A stretch of DNA of 34,041 bases from Schinkia azotoformans LMG 9581 (GTDB lineage: Bacteria > Bacillota > Bacilli > Bacillales > Bacillaceae_J): the NCBI RefSeq assembly GCF_000307855.1, contig NZ_AJLR01000128.1, positions 1 through 34,041 on the forward strand, written 5' to 3'. The notes under the pieces are model-generated. The model was not told the origin of the DNA, did no database searches, and worked only from the letters and a program-made list of their open reading frames with translations. Positions 15,558 to 23,990 of this stretch are shown in pieces. The first letter of the stretch is position 1. Every line of letters starts with the position of its first letter. A program made the translations under genes and the position numbers.

Positions 15558-15885
15558 GTCAAATTACTTACGAATGCGATTGCAAAAGGAGTTTAGTCGC
15601 TATTTCCTAAAGGATAGAATACTTCAGTAAAGAAAATGAATATTTAAGGTGAGGTATATTTGCAAAATGTTCATTGGGAATTTCATTGCACTTCCATATT
15701 AAAATACTTCACCAAGCTGGAGCATTCCTTTCGTAAGGGATGTTTCTTTTCTTTTATAAAGGGTTCAGAATAGTTCGGTAAATGTAAGAGTTTTTTATGG
15801 TAGAATTAATTTGAAACGCTCTTCACTAAAGAGCCGGATCATTGAATTAGTGGATTGAACAATATAAGAAAAGGGGAAATATGTG
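15558..15885. other. Gene-free stretch, mostly featureless
   Basis: About 325 bases without a supported gene. It contains the hairpin listed at 15723-15750, a possible extended -10 (TG-G-TAGAAT near 15798) with a poor -35 for the following secreted-protein gene, and otherwise AT-rich sequence that I cannot assign. Confidence 0.5.
15723..15750 (+). terminator. Probable terminator
   Basis: CATTCCTT, TCGT loop, AAGGGATG (8 pairs, one G-U), then TTTCTTTTCTTTT. Confidence 0.65.
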
Positions 15886-16959
15886 ATGTTGAAAAGGAAA
15901 TTAATAATATTGATCCTTGGTTTTATGTTGCCAATTATATTCACATCGGCACCTATTTATGTATATGCATCTGACAATATCCGTTTGATTGTTGATGGAA
16001 ATGAAGTGAATATTGAATTGGTTAAGAGCTGGATTATGGAACAAGGAGCCGAAGAAGATTCTTCCTATTATTTCGATGGATTGTCTTTTGAAGTAGTGAA
16101 TTTAGATGAGGATGATGACTTAGAAATAATTGCAACTATAGATGGTGGGGTCCACTTAGGCCAATTTTTTATATTTGATAAAGCGGACGGTAAATATAAA
16201 TTAATAGCGGAAAAACCACAAAAAATTGAAAAAGTAAATCTCCCTCCTTCTATAAATTTAGATGGTAAAAAGTTTTTCGCTTTAATTGAGCGAACTGGTG
16301 GTACGGGACTGGATATTTATTATGAGCATATCGCCTATTTAGAAGATAGAAAATTGAAAATTGCATGGACAGGCGTACAAAAAGAAAGGGATGCCAATTT
16401 AGGCCTTTATAATTTAAGAATAGGCAACTACCAGTACAATCCAGAAAATCAACTGCTATATACATGGGAGAGTCGTTTTGAACACGATATAGAAACAATG
16501 GATATATTGGAAAATAAGGGAACCGTTACGAAGGTTTATCAATTTGTTGATGGTAAATTTGTTGAAGTACGAGGTGGCTCCGCTAACTCTAAAACATCAG
16601 AAATAGATACTAAAATTGAACCTCCAATCTTAAAAATGAAACTTATGGTTAATTATGGAATGGAGGCAGAGTTGCTAATTGACGAGATAACAGAAGAAAA
16701 ATTGAATTATAGGTATTTTGATTTTCAACATAATTATAAGCCGAGCAACAAACAAGAAGAAATGGCAATAAATGAAATGTTCGAAAGGGTTGTTGAAGAC
16801 GGACATTTATTTCCAAAATATACGTTCCATTTTTATGTTCATACGGCAGAACAAGATGTAGAAGTTAAAGTGCCAAACGGATTTATTGATAAATTAAAAA
16901 ATGATCATGAATTTAGAAGCAAAGTGATTAGCAAAATCAATCAACCATTTGATATTTGA
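15886..16959 (+). CDS. Secreted protein of unknown function, 357 aa
   Basis: Signal peptide MLKRKLIILILGFMLPIIFT..YVYAS. The mature part begins DNIRLIVDGNEVNIELVKSW and contains EVVNLDEDDDLEIIATIDGG, an FG-GAP/VCBS-like 'v.d.d.DgD.Ei' loop that may bind calcium, then GTGLDIYYEHIAYLEDRKLK. No cysteine follows the signal, so it is not a lipoprotein. AAGGGGAA precedes both GTG 15883 and ATG 15886; I use the ATG. The stop lies inside a junction with a truncated MocR gene (overlap 16949-16959), so the last residues (QPFDI) may not be native. I do not recognise the family. Confidence 0.6.
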   Translation: MLKRKLIILILGFMLPIIFTSAPIYVYASDNIRLIVDGNEVNIELVKSWIMEQGAEEDSSYYFDGLSFEVVNLDEDDDLEIIATIDGGVHLGQFFIFDKADGKYKLIAEKPQKIEKVNLPPSINLDGKKFFALIERTGGTGLDIYYEHIAYLEDRKLKIAWTGVQKERDANLGLYNLRIGNYQYNPENQLLYTWESRFEHDIETMDILENKGTVTKVYQFVDGKFVEVRGGSANSKTSEIDTKIEPPILKMKLMVNYGMEAELLIDEITEEKLNYRYFDFQHNYKPSNKQEEMAINEMFERVVEDGHLFPKYTFHFYVHTAEQDVEVKVPNGFIDKLKNDHEFRSKVISKINQPFDI

Positions 16960-17491
16960 TAACCCGCCGTCAAAGCCAATAAAAGCAATTGATAAGCAAG
17001 GGAATGTCCTATATATTGGCAGTGTTTCCAAGTCACTAAGTCCGGGTTTACGGATTGGCTGGATTGTTGGACCGGAACCTGTTATTGATCGCCTTGCCGA
17101 TATAAAAATGCAAACAGATTACGGTTCAAGTTCGATATCGCAATTTGTTGTGAATAGGTGGATAAAAAGTGGATGGTATGATGATTATGTAGATCAAGTA
17201 AGATCAGAGCTAAAATATAGAAGGGACTTTACAATTCAGATTTTAAATACATATTTTTCTGATATTGCCTCATGGAATATACCATGTGGGGGATTTTATA
17301 TATGGCTTCAATTACAAACTGGTATTTCTACTCGAAAATTATTTGAAGCAGCCCTTCAGGAAGGGATTTTACTAAATCCGGGTAGTGTCTATGATAAAAA
17401 TAACCAGCTACATCTTCGTTTGTCATATTCCCACGCATCATTAGAAGAGCTTCAAAAAGGGCTTAAACGGATATCAGAACTGATTAAATGA
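16949..17491 (+). pseudogene. MocR/GabR-type regulator, 5'-truncated: aminotransferase C-terminal half only
   Basis: The 180 codons match the second half of the PLP-dependent aminotransferase-like domain of MocR regulators: DNPPSKPIKAIDKQGNVLYI, then GSVSKSLSPGLRIGWIVGPE with the PLP-binding Lys in SKSLSPG, then PCGGFYIWLQL and a C-terminal LHLRLSYSHASLEELQKGLK. The N-terminal winged-helix DNA-binding domain and the first half of the PLP domain (about 270 residues) are missing; upstream sequence belongs to the secreted-protein gene. The nearest start (TTG 16949) has no ribosome site. MocR genes commonly pair with PhzF-type genes, and a phzF-like gene follows 83 bases later, so this is probably the remains of its regulator. 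Confidence 0.75.
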
Positions 17492-17574
17492 TTAAAGAGA
17501 ATCTTTAAGGAAGGCTGTTTTTTAAAGATTGATACTTTCTAAAATATGACAGTCACAGGCGGAGGAAAGAAATA

Positions 17575-18456
17575 ATGGGGAAAATTAATTATTCAATTGT
17601 AGATGTTTTTTCACAAGGAAAATATACAGGAAATCAACTTGCTGTTTTTAAGAATGCGGAAAACCTTTCAGATAATAAAATGCAACAAATAGCCAAGGAG
17701 ATTAATTATTCAGAGACTACTTTTATATTATCAGATACAAAAAAAGATGATGGCTATGATGTTCGGATTTTTACACCAAATGAGGAGGTTCCTTTTGCTG
17801 GACACCCGACTTTAGGAACTGCATATATCATTCAAAATGAAATAATTGGGGAACCGATAGATAAACTAATTTTAAATTTAAAAGCTGGACAGATTCCCGT
17901 AACGTTCGATAAACAAGAACAAATACTTTGGATGGAACAAAATAAACCCACATTTGGTCGTATATTAGATACAAATAAGGTTTCTGATGTTCTAAATTTA
18001 GATAAAGAGTACATAGATGATAGATATCCTATCCAAGAGGTTTCAACAGGGCTTCCCGTGATTATTGTTTCTTTAAAATCTTTAGAAGCAATTAAAAAAG
18101 TTAGAATAAATAAGGAAAAATACTTTGAGTTAATTGAGCATATTGATGCAAAAGCAATTATGGTCTTCTCTCCTGAAACATATAGTATCGATAATAATTT
18201 AAACGTTCGAGACTTTGCAGATTATTTTGGTATTCCGGAAGATGCAGCTACTGGAAGCTCTAATGGATGTTTAGCTTCTTACTTAGTTAAATATCGGTAT
18301 TTTGATAAAAGTGAAATTAATATTCGTGTAGAACAAGGATATGAAATTAAAAGACCATCGTTATTGTTTTTAAAGGCAAGTGGTAAAAATGGAGAAATCA
18401 TAGTAAATGTTGGTGGAAAAGTAGAAAAAATTGCTCAGGGTGAATGGTTTCTATAA
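17575..18456 (+). CDS. PhzF family isomerase-like protein
   Basis: 293 aa, normal for the family. PhzF proteins share the diaminopimelate epimerase fold; PhzF itself isomerises a phenazine precursor, but most family members have unknown substrates. Motifs: KYTGNQLAVF near the start, catalytic Glu47 in YSETTF, FAGHPTLGTA at 75-83, and DAATGSSNGCLASYL near residues 221-235, which bind the substrate carboxylate. The start is ATG 17575 behind GGAGGAAAG. It follows a truncated MocR regulator, the usual partner, so expression is probably no longer controlled as in relatives. Confidence 0.87.
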   Translation: MGKINYSIVDVFSQGKYTGNQLAVFKNAENLSDNKMQQIAKEINYSETTFILSDTKKDDGYDVRIFTPNEEVPFAGHPTLGTAYIIQNEIIGEPIDKLILNLKAGQIPVTFDKQEQILWMEQNKPTFGRILDTNKVSDVLNLDKEYIDDRYPIQEVSTGLPVIIVSLKSLEAIKKVRINKEKYFELIEHIDAKAIMVFSPETYSIDNNLNVRDFADYFGIPEDAATGSSNGCLASYLVKYRYFDKSEINIRVEQGYEIKRPSLLFLKASGKNGEIIVNVGGKVEKIAQGEWFL

Positions 18457-18799
18457 TAAACAGTCTTCCTTTTTTATTTAGCGAGTGCGATTTTTCAATG
18501 AGAGTTGCTTTTTCCTTATTTCAACTATTAGATTGGAAAATATTGTACTTAAATCTTTGGGGGGGCATTATTGCAACAACAGTAATGCTTTTTCTTATTG
18601 AACGGGTAGCTTAGATGAATATGATGTTTGTTTATCATTTATAGATTGTCGAAAAAAAGAAGTAATGTAGTTTAGTATTAGTTTCGATTAACCGCACCAT
18701 AAATAAATGAGGTTTTTACTTAATATGTTAAAGTACGCTATCAACATGAAATTGTAGAATTGAACTTATTCGTATAGAGTGAATAATGAGGTGATTTTT
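18457..18799. other. Gene-free stretch with a possible transporter C-terminal fragment
   Basis: No complete gene is supported. An open frame 18498-18614 (38 aa, LFQLLDWKILYLNLWGGIIA, then TTVMLFLIERVA) reads like the last membrane helix of a transporter, has no ribosome site, and may be a relic. A rough sigma-A match (TTGTAG, then TATAGA, spacing 15) at about 18754-18778 could serve the WYL regulator. The rest is unassigned AT-rich DNA. Confidence 0.4.
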
Positions 18800-19789
18800 A
18801 TGTCTAAAATTGACAATATGATGCAGATTCTATGGATGTTGAATTCAGGCAGGAAAATTACTGCAAAACAAATATCTGAAAAGTTAGAGATTAATATAAG
18901 GACTGTTTACCGTTATATTGATGCACTTTCTGCAAGTGGTGTCCCTATTATATCTGACACAGGTCATAATGGGGGTTATACCCTGTTGAATAATTTTATT
19001 AAAAGTCCTCTTCTTTTTGATGTTGATGAGAAAACTGCATTACTTCATGCGGCTGTTTTTGCAAAAGAAGCTGGATATTTTTTAGGGGAGTCATTGAACA
19101 GAGCAACATCAAAGCTTATAAGTTATTCAAACCAAGAGCAGGAAAGAATGATCAAGCAAAATTTGGAAGGGCTTGAGGTAATAAGCCCAATTGGAAAATC
19201 GTCTATGGATCCAATTTTAAAGAAGTTAGAGCAAGGTATAGTAAACGAATCATCTGTAGAAATTGAATACCATACAAGTCGTGAAGAGCAATCTAAGCGT
19301 AGGATTGTTGATCCATATGGAATTATTTATTGGAATAATAACTGGTATGTTATTGCGTTTTGTCATCTAAGGAATGAAATCCGCAGTTTTAGAGTAGGGC
19401 GAATTATCAGTATTATCCAAACAAATATAAACTTCAATCGACCACAATTTTTTTCGGCAAGTGAATTTTTTATGAAAAACCTAATTTCAGAAGTAGAAGA
19501 TAAGCAAGCACTTATGCATTTGATTGTGGGTGGTAAGACAAGTGCATTGGATGACTTATGCCAGCATTGGTTTTTAGGACATCATTTCAAAGAACGGACT
19601 TCAAAGAAAGTAATATTTCTACTAGAAGAAGAAGCATTACATGCGTATGTACCGTTTTTACTTTTACCCTATGGCAAATCTATTGAAGTTATTGAACCAA
19701 TAAGTTTAAAGCAAAAGATTATCGAAGTTCTATATGAGCTAATTAATTATTATCAAGTTGAAACCTTTACTGACGGAGGATGTCAGTAA
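18800..19789 (+). CDS. HTH-WYL transcriptional regulator (YafY/DeoR type)
   Basis: 329 aa. An N-terminal winged helix (residues 1-60: ITAKQISEKLEINIRTVYRY, then IDALSASGVPI) is followed by a WYL domain at about 130-210, with WNNNWYVIAFCHLRNEIRSF then RVGRI, and a WCX-like C-terminal extension. WYL proteins sense ligands, often nucleic acids or small molecules; this subgroup usually controls an adjacent metabolic gene. The start is ATG 18800 behind TGAGGTG; TTG/GTG alternatives upstream lack proper spacing. It precedes a DJ-1/PfpI gene by 52 bases, but a terminator overlapping its own stop separates them, so the two probably have separate promoters. Confidence 0.87.
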   Translation: MSKIDNMMQILWMLNSGRKITAKQISEKLEINIRTVYRYIDALSASGVPIISDTGHNGGYTLLNNFIKSPLLFDVDEKTALLHAAVFAKEAGYFLGESLNRATSKLISYSNQEQERMIKQNLEGLEVISPIGKSSMDPILKKLEQGIVNESSVEIEYHTSREEQSKRRIVDPYGIIYWNNNWYVIAFCHLRNEIRSFRVGRIISIIQTNINFNRPQFFSASEFFMKNLISEVEDKQALMHLIVGGKTSALDDLCQHWFLGHHFKERTSKKVIFLLEEEALHAYVPFLLLPYGKSIEVIEPISLKQKIIEVLYELINYYQVETFTDGGCQ

Positions 19790-19798
19790 AGGTTTTTT
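19762..19798 (+). terminator. Terminator overlapping the end of the WYL gene
   Basis: Perfect 13-bp stem AACCTTTACTGAC / GTCAGTAAAGGTT, loop GGAGGAT, then TTTT. The TAA stop is in the 3' arm of the stem, and the last nine codons form the hairpin. Confidence 0.88.
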
Positions 19799-19841
19799 AT
19801 AATAGGATATATCGATTAATTAATTACGAGGAGTGTGAATT

Positions 19842-20471
19842 ATGCATACAAAAAAAGTGTATCTTTATGTATTTGATACTATGTCAGACTGGGAGGTAGG
19901 TTATTTAATTGCTGAACTAAACACGGGAAGGTATTTTAAAAAGGAATTAGCACCTTTAGAGGTGGTTGCGGTAGGCGTTGATAAAAAAACTGTTACTACA
20001 ATGGGAGGATTGAAAATACTACCTATTATATCTATTGATGAGTGTATTTTGAAAAGTACTGATGTTTTAATTCTTCCAGGCGGTAATACTTGGATAGAAG
20101 CAATTCATGAACCTATATTGAAAAAAGTTTCTAAATCTTTAAAGGAAGGAATTGTTGTTGCTGCGATTTGTGGTGCAACAGTGGGTCTGGCAAAGATGGG
20201 GTTGCTAGACTCAAGAAGACATACAAGCAACAATTTGGAGTATATGAAAATGGTATGTCCTAATTATATTGGAGAAAAATATTATGAAATGGGACCAGCA
20301 GTAACTGATGGGAATTTAGTTACTGCATCAGGGACAGCCCCGTTGGAATTTGCGATGCATGTATTGAAGGTGCTCGACGTATTTGCACCAGAAACATTAC
20401 ATTCATGGTTCAATCTTTATCAGACTCATGAACAAAAGTACTTTTTTGAGTTAATGAATTCTATTAAATAG
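19842..20471 (+). CDS. DJ-1/PfpI family protein (YdeA-like)
   Basis: 209 aa with the class I glutamine amidotransferase-like fold. The nucleophile elbow is AAICGAT with Cys110; VLILPGGNTW precedes it, and VTASGTAPLEFAMHVL forms the later conserved loop. This matches B. subtilis YdeA-like proteins. Members range from protein/glyoxal repair to hydrolases; the exact activity is not predictable. GAGGAGTG lies 7-8 bases before ATG 19842. It follows a WYL regulator, which may regulate it. Confidence 0.85.
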   Translation: MHTKKVYLYVFDTMSDWEVGYLIAELNTGRYFKKELAPLEVVAVGVDKKTVTTMGGLKILPIISIDECILKSTDVLILPGGNTWIEAIHEPILKKVSKSLKEGIVVAAICGATVGLAKMGLLDSRRHTSNNLEYMKMVCPNYIGEKYYEMGPAVTDGNLVTASGTAPLEFAMHVLKVLDVFAPETLHSWFNLYQTHEQKYFFELMNSIK

Positions 20472-20604
20472 TTGATAAGTAACCCCAAATACAAATGATT
20501 GTTCTTGAATAAGTGTTAACTGAAACAGGGATTTTAACGATAAACCAAACTCTAAATAAGGTATTATAAGGCTACTATTCTTGAACTAATGAGGAAACGG
20601 AATA

Positions 20605-20653
20605 AATAATAGAGAAAACGACTCGAATCTGCCGAGTCGTTTTCTCTATTATT
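20605..20653. terminator. Perfect 21-bp inverted repeat, bidirectional terminator
   Basis: Arms 20605-20625 and 20633-20653 are perfectly complementary (core AGAGAAAACGACTCG) with a 7-base loop. It ends the DJ-1 gene on plus and the MocR relic on minus; the minus stop codon at 20649 lies in one arm. Confidence 0.85.
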
Positions 20654-20990
20654 TTGTTAGCAAGACACGTTTTAATTTTGCTACACCATCTGCTATTTTT
20701 GCTTCATCTAAATTTCCAAAGCCTAAAATGATATGGTTTGTATAAAATCCTTTGTTAATGGTATGCAATTCAACAGGGTAAACTTTTACGCCGTAATCAT
20801 TTATTCTTGACAGGAGACTTTCCGTGAAATATATTCCTTCAAATTCAGCAATCAAATGTAATCCTGTTGAATCACCATGTATCGTAACTCGATCCCCGAA
20901 TTCATTATAAAGCCGTTCTTTCAAAAAATCTCTTCTTTTTCGATAAATTTTCTTCATGCGGAAAATATGTTTTTCTAAATAAGTGAGCCA
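20649..20990 (-). pseudogene. Second MocR regulator relic, C-terminal end only
   Basis: The minus-strand frame reads WLTYLEKHIFRMKKIYRKRR (about 20930-20989), then DFLKERLYNEFGDRVTIHGD, STGLHLIAEFEG, and ends with GFGNLDEAKIADGVAKLKRV. This is the C-terminal small domain of the aminotransferase-like half of MocR/PdxR-type regulators, about 115 of about 460 residues. The open frame is cut at its 5' side where the divergent DUF2000 gene begins. The DNA-binding domain and PLP-lysine region are gone, so it is non-functional. It is not part of the fragment at 16949, because both keep C-terminal ends. Confidence 0.72.
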
Positions 20991-21411
20991 ACAAAATAAT
21001 GAGACTAAATGTGTTTTATTGATTGATTCAGAACTGCCATTAGGTTTATTAGCTAATACTGCAGCTGTTCTGGCTCTTACGATAGGAAAGAGAGTGGAAG
21101 GAATTATAGGATCTGATGTAGTGGATGGGTCAGGTCAAATACATACTGGGATTACAACGATACCTCTTCCGATTTTAAAATCCACACAGGAAGGCTTACA
21201 GGTGTTAAAACAGAAAGTATCAACAGAAGCATTTCAAGATTTGCTTGTGGTTGATTTTACTAATGCTGCACAAACCACTAAAACCTATGAAGAATACACT
21301 CAAAAAATAGCCACCTTTACAAGTGGAGATTTATATTATTTGGGCATTGCTTTATACGGTGATCGGAAAAAGATTAATAAATTGACAGGCAATCTCTCTC
21401 TTTTAAGGTAG
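20983..21411 (+). CDS. DUF2000 family protein
   Basis: 142 aa. The pattern KCVLLIDSELPLGLLANTAA at residues 9-28, HTGITTIPLPIL at 53-64 and DLYYLGIALYGDRKKINKLTG at the end match DUF2000, a small cytosolic family of peptidyl-tRNA hydrolase-like fold and unknown role. The core of the family is complete. The GTG at 20983 has no visible ribosome site, and the upstream region is the coding remnant of a MocR gene, so the native promoter and perhaps the first codons were lost in a deletion. In relatives a DUF2000 gene is often divergent from a MocR gene. The following permease starts 9 bases downstream. Confidence 0.72.
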   Translation: MSQQNNETKCVLLIDSELPLGLLANTAAVLALTIGKRVEGIIGSDVVDGSGQIHTGITTIPLPILKSTQEGLQVLKQKVSTEAFQDLLVVDFTNAAQTTKTYEEYTQKIATFTSGDLYYLGIALYGDRKKINKLTGNLSLLR

Positions 21412-21420
21412 GTGCAGAAA

Positions 21421-22566
21421 ATGGAATTAACTCGAACTCTGGGAATCCGGGCCTCTACATCCATTGGAATCGGTGCAATGGTGGGAGCAGGAATATTTGT
21501 TTTAAGTGGGGTTGCTGCTGGTAAGGCAGGCCCTGCCGTTATTGTTTCATTTATGCTAGCAGCCATTTTAGAAATTCTTTTGGGTCTCTGCTATGCGGAA
21601 TTGTCTTCAAGATATCCAAGAGCTGGCGGATCCTATGAATTTGTTCGTGAAACAATGGGACCTTTACTTGGAACTGTAATTGGCTGGGCCTATTGGGGAG
21701 CATAGCTGGCTGCCAGCAGTTTCGTTGCTCAAGGATTTGGCCGCTATTTTCATACCTTAACTGGGGCACCGCCAATAGTAAGTGCTATCGTTCTATTCAT
21801 CTTATTAGGATTGCTGAATATAATGGGAGTTCAATGGAGTGGTAAAGTTCAAGTTTTTATTGTAGTGATTGAAATTATCCTGCTGTTAACCTTTTTTGCC
21901 ATTGGATTTAATCATGTTGATTACACTTTATTTGTGCCGTTTGCGCCTACAGGCATTGAAGGGATCCTCGCAGCAGCTTTGGTTGGTTTTTTATCAATGG
22001 TGGGCTGGGATGGAATTGTAGCTTCCGCAGAGGAAATTAAAAACCCTACATGGACTATACCAATATCGATTATTTCGTCCATTTTAATAGTCATGTTATT
22101 ATATATTGGATTGTTGTTCGTTTCGGTGGGAGTCGTGCCATGGACGGAGCTTGGGGCATCTAAAACACCAGTCTTCCTTGCGAGCGAACAAATTCTAGGC
22201 GGTATCGGACCATTATTGATTAATATGGTCATTGTTATTGCTTTACCTGCTACAGCGAATCCTTTTATTCTATGCATTTCGAGAACGGCATTTGCGATGG
22301 CGCGGAATGGATTATTACCTCGTAGATTTTCCCATATTTACTCCCAATATAATACACCCGTATGGGCCATTATATTGGGAGTAAGTATTCAAATCTTATT
22401 TACTATCAATAGCTCTATCAATATAGCTGTATCCGCCACAGGTTTTTTATATATCATCACTTTTATTTTTACGTTAGTTGCATTTTTTATTTCAAGAAAG
22501 AAAACAACAGATATTGATCAGGATCAACAATTTAAGGTACCACTTTATCCATTGTTACCTTTTTAA
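21421..22566 (+). pseudogene. APC-family amino-acid permease with an in-frame TAG and shortened C-terminus
   Basis: ATG 21421 follows AAGGTAGGTG. The product begins with the APC signature (RASTSIGIGAMVGAGIFVLS in helix 1, then SSRYPRAGGSYEFVRETMG). After YWGA at 21703-21705 a TAG interrupts; the same frame then continues with LAASSFVAQGFGRYFHTLTG to 22566 through another nine or so helices (SMVGWDGIVASAEEIKNPTW, SRTAFAMARNGLLPRRFS). TGG (Trp) is the likely original codon. The end (FKVPLYPLLPF then two TAA) lacks the last two helices found in full permeases of about 440 aa. One stop plus truncation indicates a recent pseudogene. Confidence 0.75.
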
Positions 22567-22627
22567 TAAAACGATGTTTCCATTATGCTAATGGGGGCAA
22601 GAGGTCAACAAAACGAGGTGTGTCTTA

Positions 22628-22720
22628 ATGTCATACGATGATCATAAAATACCTTTAGTTTTAAAAATAATATTAAAATGTTGCTTTCTTCTGTCACACT
22701 ACCTTTTTTTAATAGTCTAA
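22628..22720 (+). CDS. Possible 30-aa hydrophobic peptide
   Basis: ATG 22628 has GAGGTG 7 bases upstream; the frame reads MSYDDHKIPLVLKIILKCCF, then LLSHYLFLIV. A single hydrophobic helix with two adjacent cysteines. It could be a small membrane peptide or chance coding in the decayed 3' side of the permease. It ends directly at a hairpin (22721). Confidence 0.3.
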   Translation: MSYDDHKIPLVLKIILKCCFLLSHYLFLIV

Positions 22721-22754
22721 ATATATGAAAAGAATAATGGGACTTTTCATATAT
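22721..22754 (+). terminator. Perfect 12-bp hairpin before the ABM-like gene
   Basis: ATATATGAAAAG / CTTTTCATATAT, 10-base loop, followed by TTTC. It lies 24 bases before the start codon at 22778, so it is either a terminator of upstream transcription or a leader structure. Confidence 0.6.
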
Positions 22755-22777
22755 TTTCATAGGTGGAGGAGAAGATT

Positions 22778-23077
22778 ATGAAAGAAGTAGTAGAAATCGT
22801 ATTTTTTGAACTAGAGGAAGATGTGAGTGAAGAGCAATTCCAAAATGCTTCCCAAATATTTCAAAGTAATTTTGTTGCTTTGCAAGAAGGCTATGTTAGT
22901 AGAAAACTTACCAAATCAATTGACGGTAGGTGGGCAGATATTGCAATTTGGAGGGATATGGATGCTGCTCAAGCTGTAGGAAAGAACATGGGGGAAAGTG
23001 AATTTGCTAGAAATTATGTTTCGTTAATAAAAAATAAATCTATTCAAATGCACCATATGTCTATTATTCATGGATGA
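22778..23077 (+). CDS. Dimeric alpha/beta-barrel-like small protein, 99 aa
   Basis: The pattern VVEIVFFELEEDVSEEQFQN, then LQEGYVSRKLTKSIDGRWAD, IAIWRDMDAAQA and MHHMSIIHG is that of ABM-type ferredoxin-like monomers (beta-alpha-beta-beta-alpha-beta), often dimeric and sometimes heme- or quinone-active. Which activity, if any, cannot be told. The start is ATG 22778, with GGAGGAG 6-7 bases upstream; the ATG at 22763 would overlap that site. It ends 22 bases before the sigma factor gene and may be co-transcribed with it. Confidence 0.68.
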   Translation: MKEVVEIVFFELEEDVSEEQFQNASQIFQSNFVALQEGYVSRKLTKSIDGRWADIAIWRDMDAAQAVGKNMGESEFARNYVSLIKNKSIQMHHMSIIHG

Positions 23078-23099
23078 GTGGTGATTAGGAGAAATCGCA

Positions 23100-23990
23100 A
23101 TGCAAAAAATATTTAGTCATGAATATGATGAACAGAGTGATGACTTTCTTATTTCAAAATCCTTGCAAGGGTCTGAAGAGGCATTAGTAGAATTAATTTC
23201 AAAACATCAAAATTATATATACAATATAGCCTTTAAAATGGTTCTTTCTCCATTTGATGCAGAGGATATTACGCAAGAAGTCATCATAAAAGTCATAACT
23301 AAGTTAGGGCAGTATAATGGCAAAAGTAGTTTTCGAACGTGGTTGTATAAAATTACGGTGAATCACTTTTTGACAATGAAAAAGACTTGGTTAGAAGAAA
23401 GATATCCTACATTCTCACATTATGAACTAGATCTTGAGAACATTAGTGACCAAGACCTATCACCATCTGAGCAAGTTGAATGGAGTGAATTGATTGAAGA
23501 AGCTCGTCAAGGTTGTTTAGCGGGAATGTTATTGTGCTTAACTAGAGAACAGAGGATTGTGTTTATATTAGGTGAGATTTTCTCTGTCCCTCATGAAATT
23601 GGTGCTGAAATTATGAGTATATCAAAAGATAATTTTAGACAACGTTTAAAAAGGTCTCGAAACGATCTTTATCATTTCATGAACAAAAAGTGTGGTTTAG
23701 TTAACGATGATAACCCATGTAGGTGTCCAAAAAAGTTGAAAGGTTTTATTCGTGAAGGATGGGTAGATCCCACTACACTTAAATTTAATGTGAATTATTC
23801 AAATCGCATATATCAAATTGTGGAAGAAAAGGATAGCAAGTTAAAAAAAATGGAATATTTAAATTATAAACAACTACAGCAAGATTATTCTTTCCAAGAG
23901 AAGGATTTCATTAGTAAAGTATTTAAAGATTTAATCCAAAGTAAAATGGTAAAAGAAGTTTTTGAATTGAGTGGTTCAAATGATGAATGA
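23100..23990 (+). CDS. ECF-type RNA polymerase sigma factor with Cys-rich C-terminal extension
   Basis: 296 aa, longer than a typical ECF factor. Region 2 spans about 25-95 (YIYNIAFKMVLSPFDAEDIT, QEVIIKVITKL, SSFRTWLYKI). Region 4 spans about 140-195, with LTREQRIVFILGEIFSVPHE and NFRQRLKRSRNDLYHFMNKK as the DNA-binding helix. A tail of about 100 aa carries CGLVNDDNPCRCPKKLKGFI, four residues rich in Cys that could bind zinc or sense redox state. I recall this 'KKCGLV..NPCRCPKK' tail from a distinct sigma group. No anti-sigma gene is adjacent; the next gene overlaps it and is DUF6194-like. ATG 23100 has TAGGAGA 8 bases upstream. Confidence 0.85.
   Translation: MQKIFSHEYDEQSDDFLISKSLQGSEEALVELISKHQNYIYNIAFKMVLSPFDAEDITQEVIIKVITKLGQYNGKSSFRTWLYKITVNHFLTMKKTWLEERYPTFSHYELDLENISDQDLSPSEQVEWSELIEEARQGCLAGMLLCLTREQRIVFILGEIFSVPHEIGAEIMSISKDNFRQRLKRSRNDLYHFMNKKCGLVNDDNPCRCPKKLKGFIREGWVDPTTLKFNVNYSNRIYQIVEEKDSKLKKMEYLNYKQLQQDYSFQEKDFISKVFKDLIQSKMVKEVFELSGSNDE

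Noticed and set aside
16949-20990. The two MocR fragments as halves of one split gene
   Set aside because: They are on opposite strands and both retain the C-terminal end, so they derive from two different genes.
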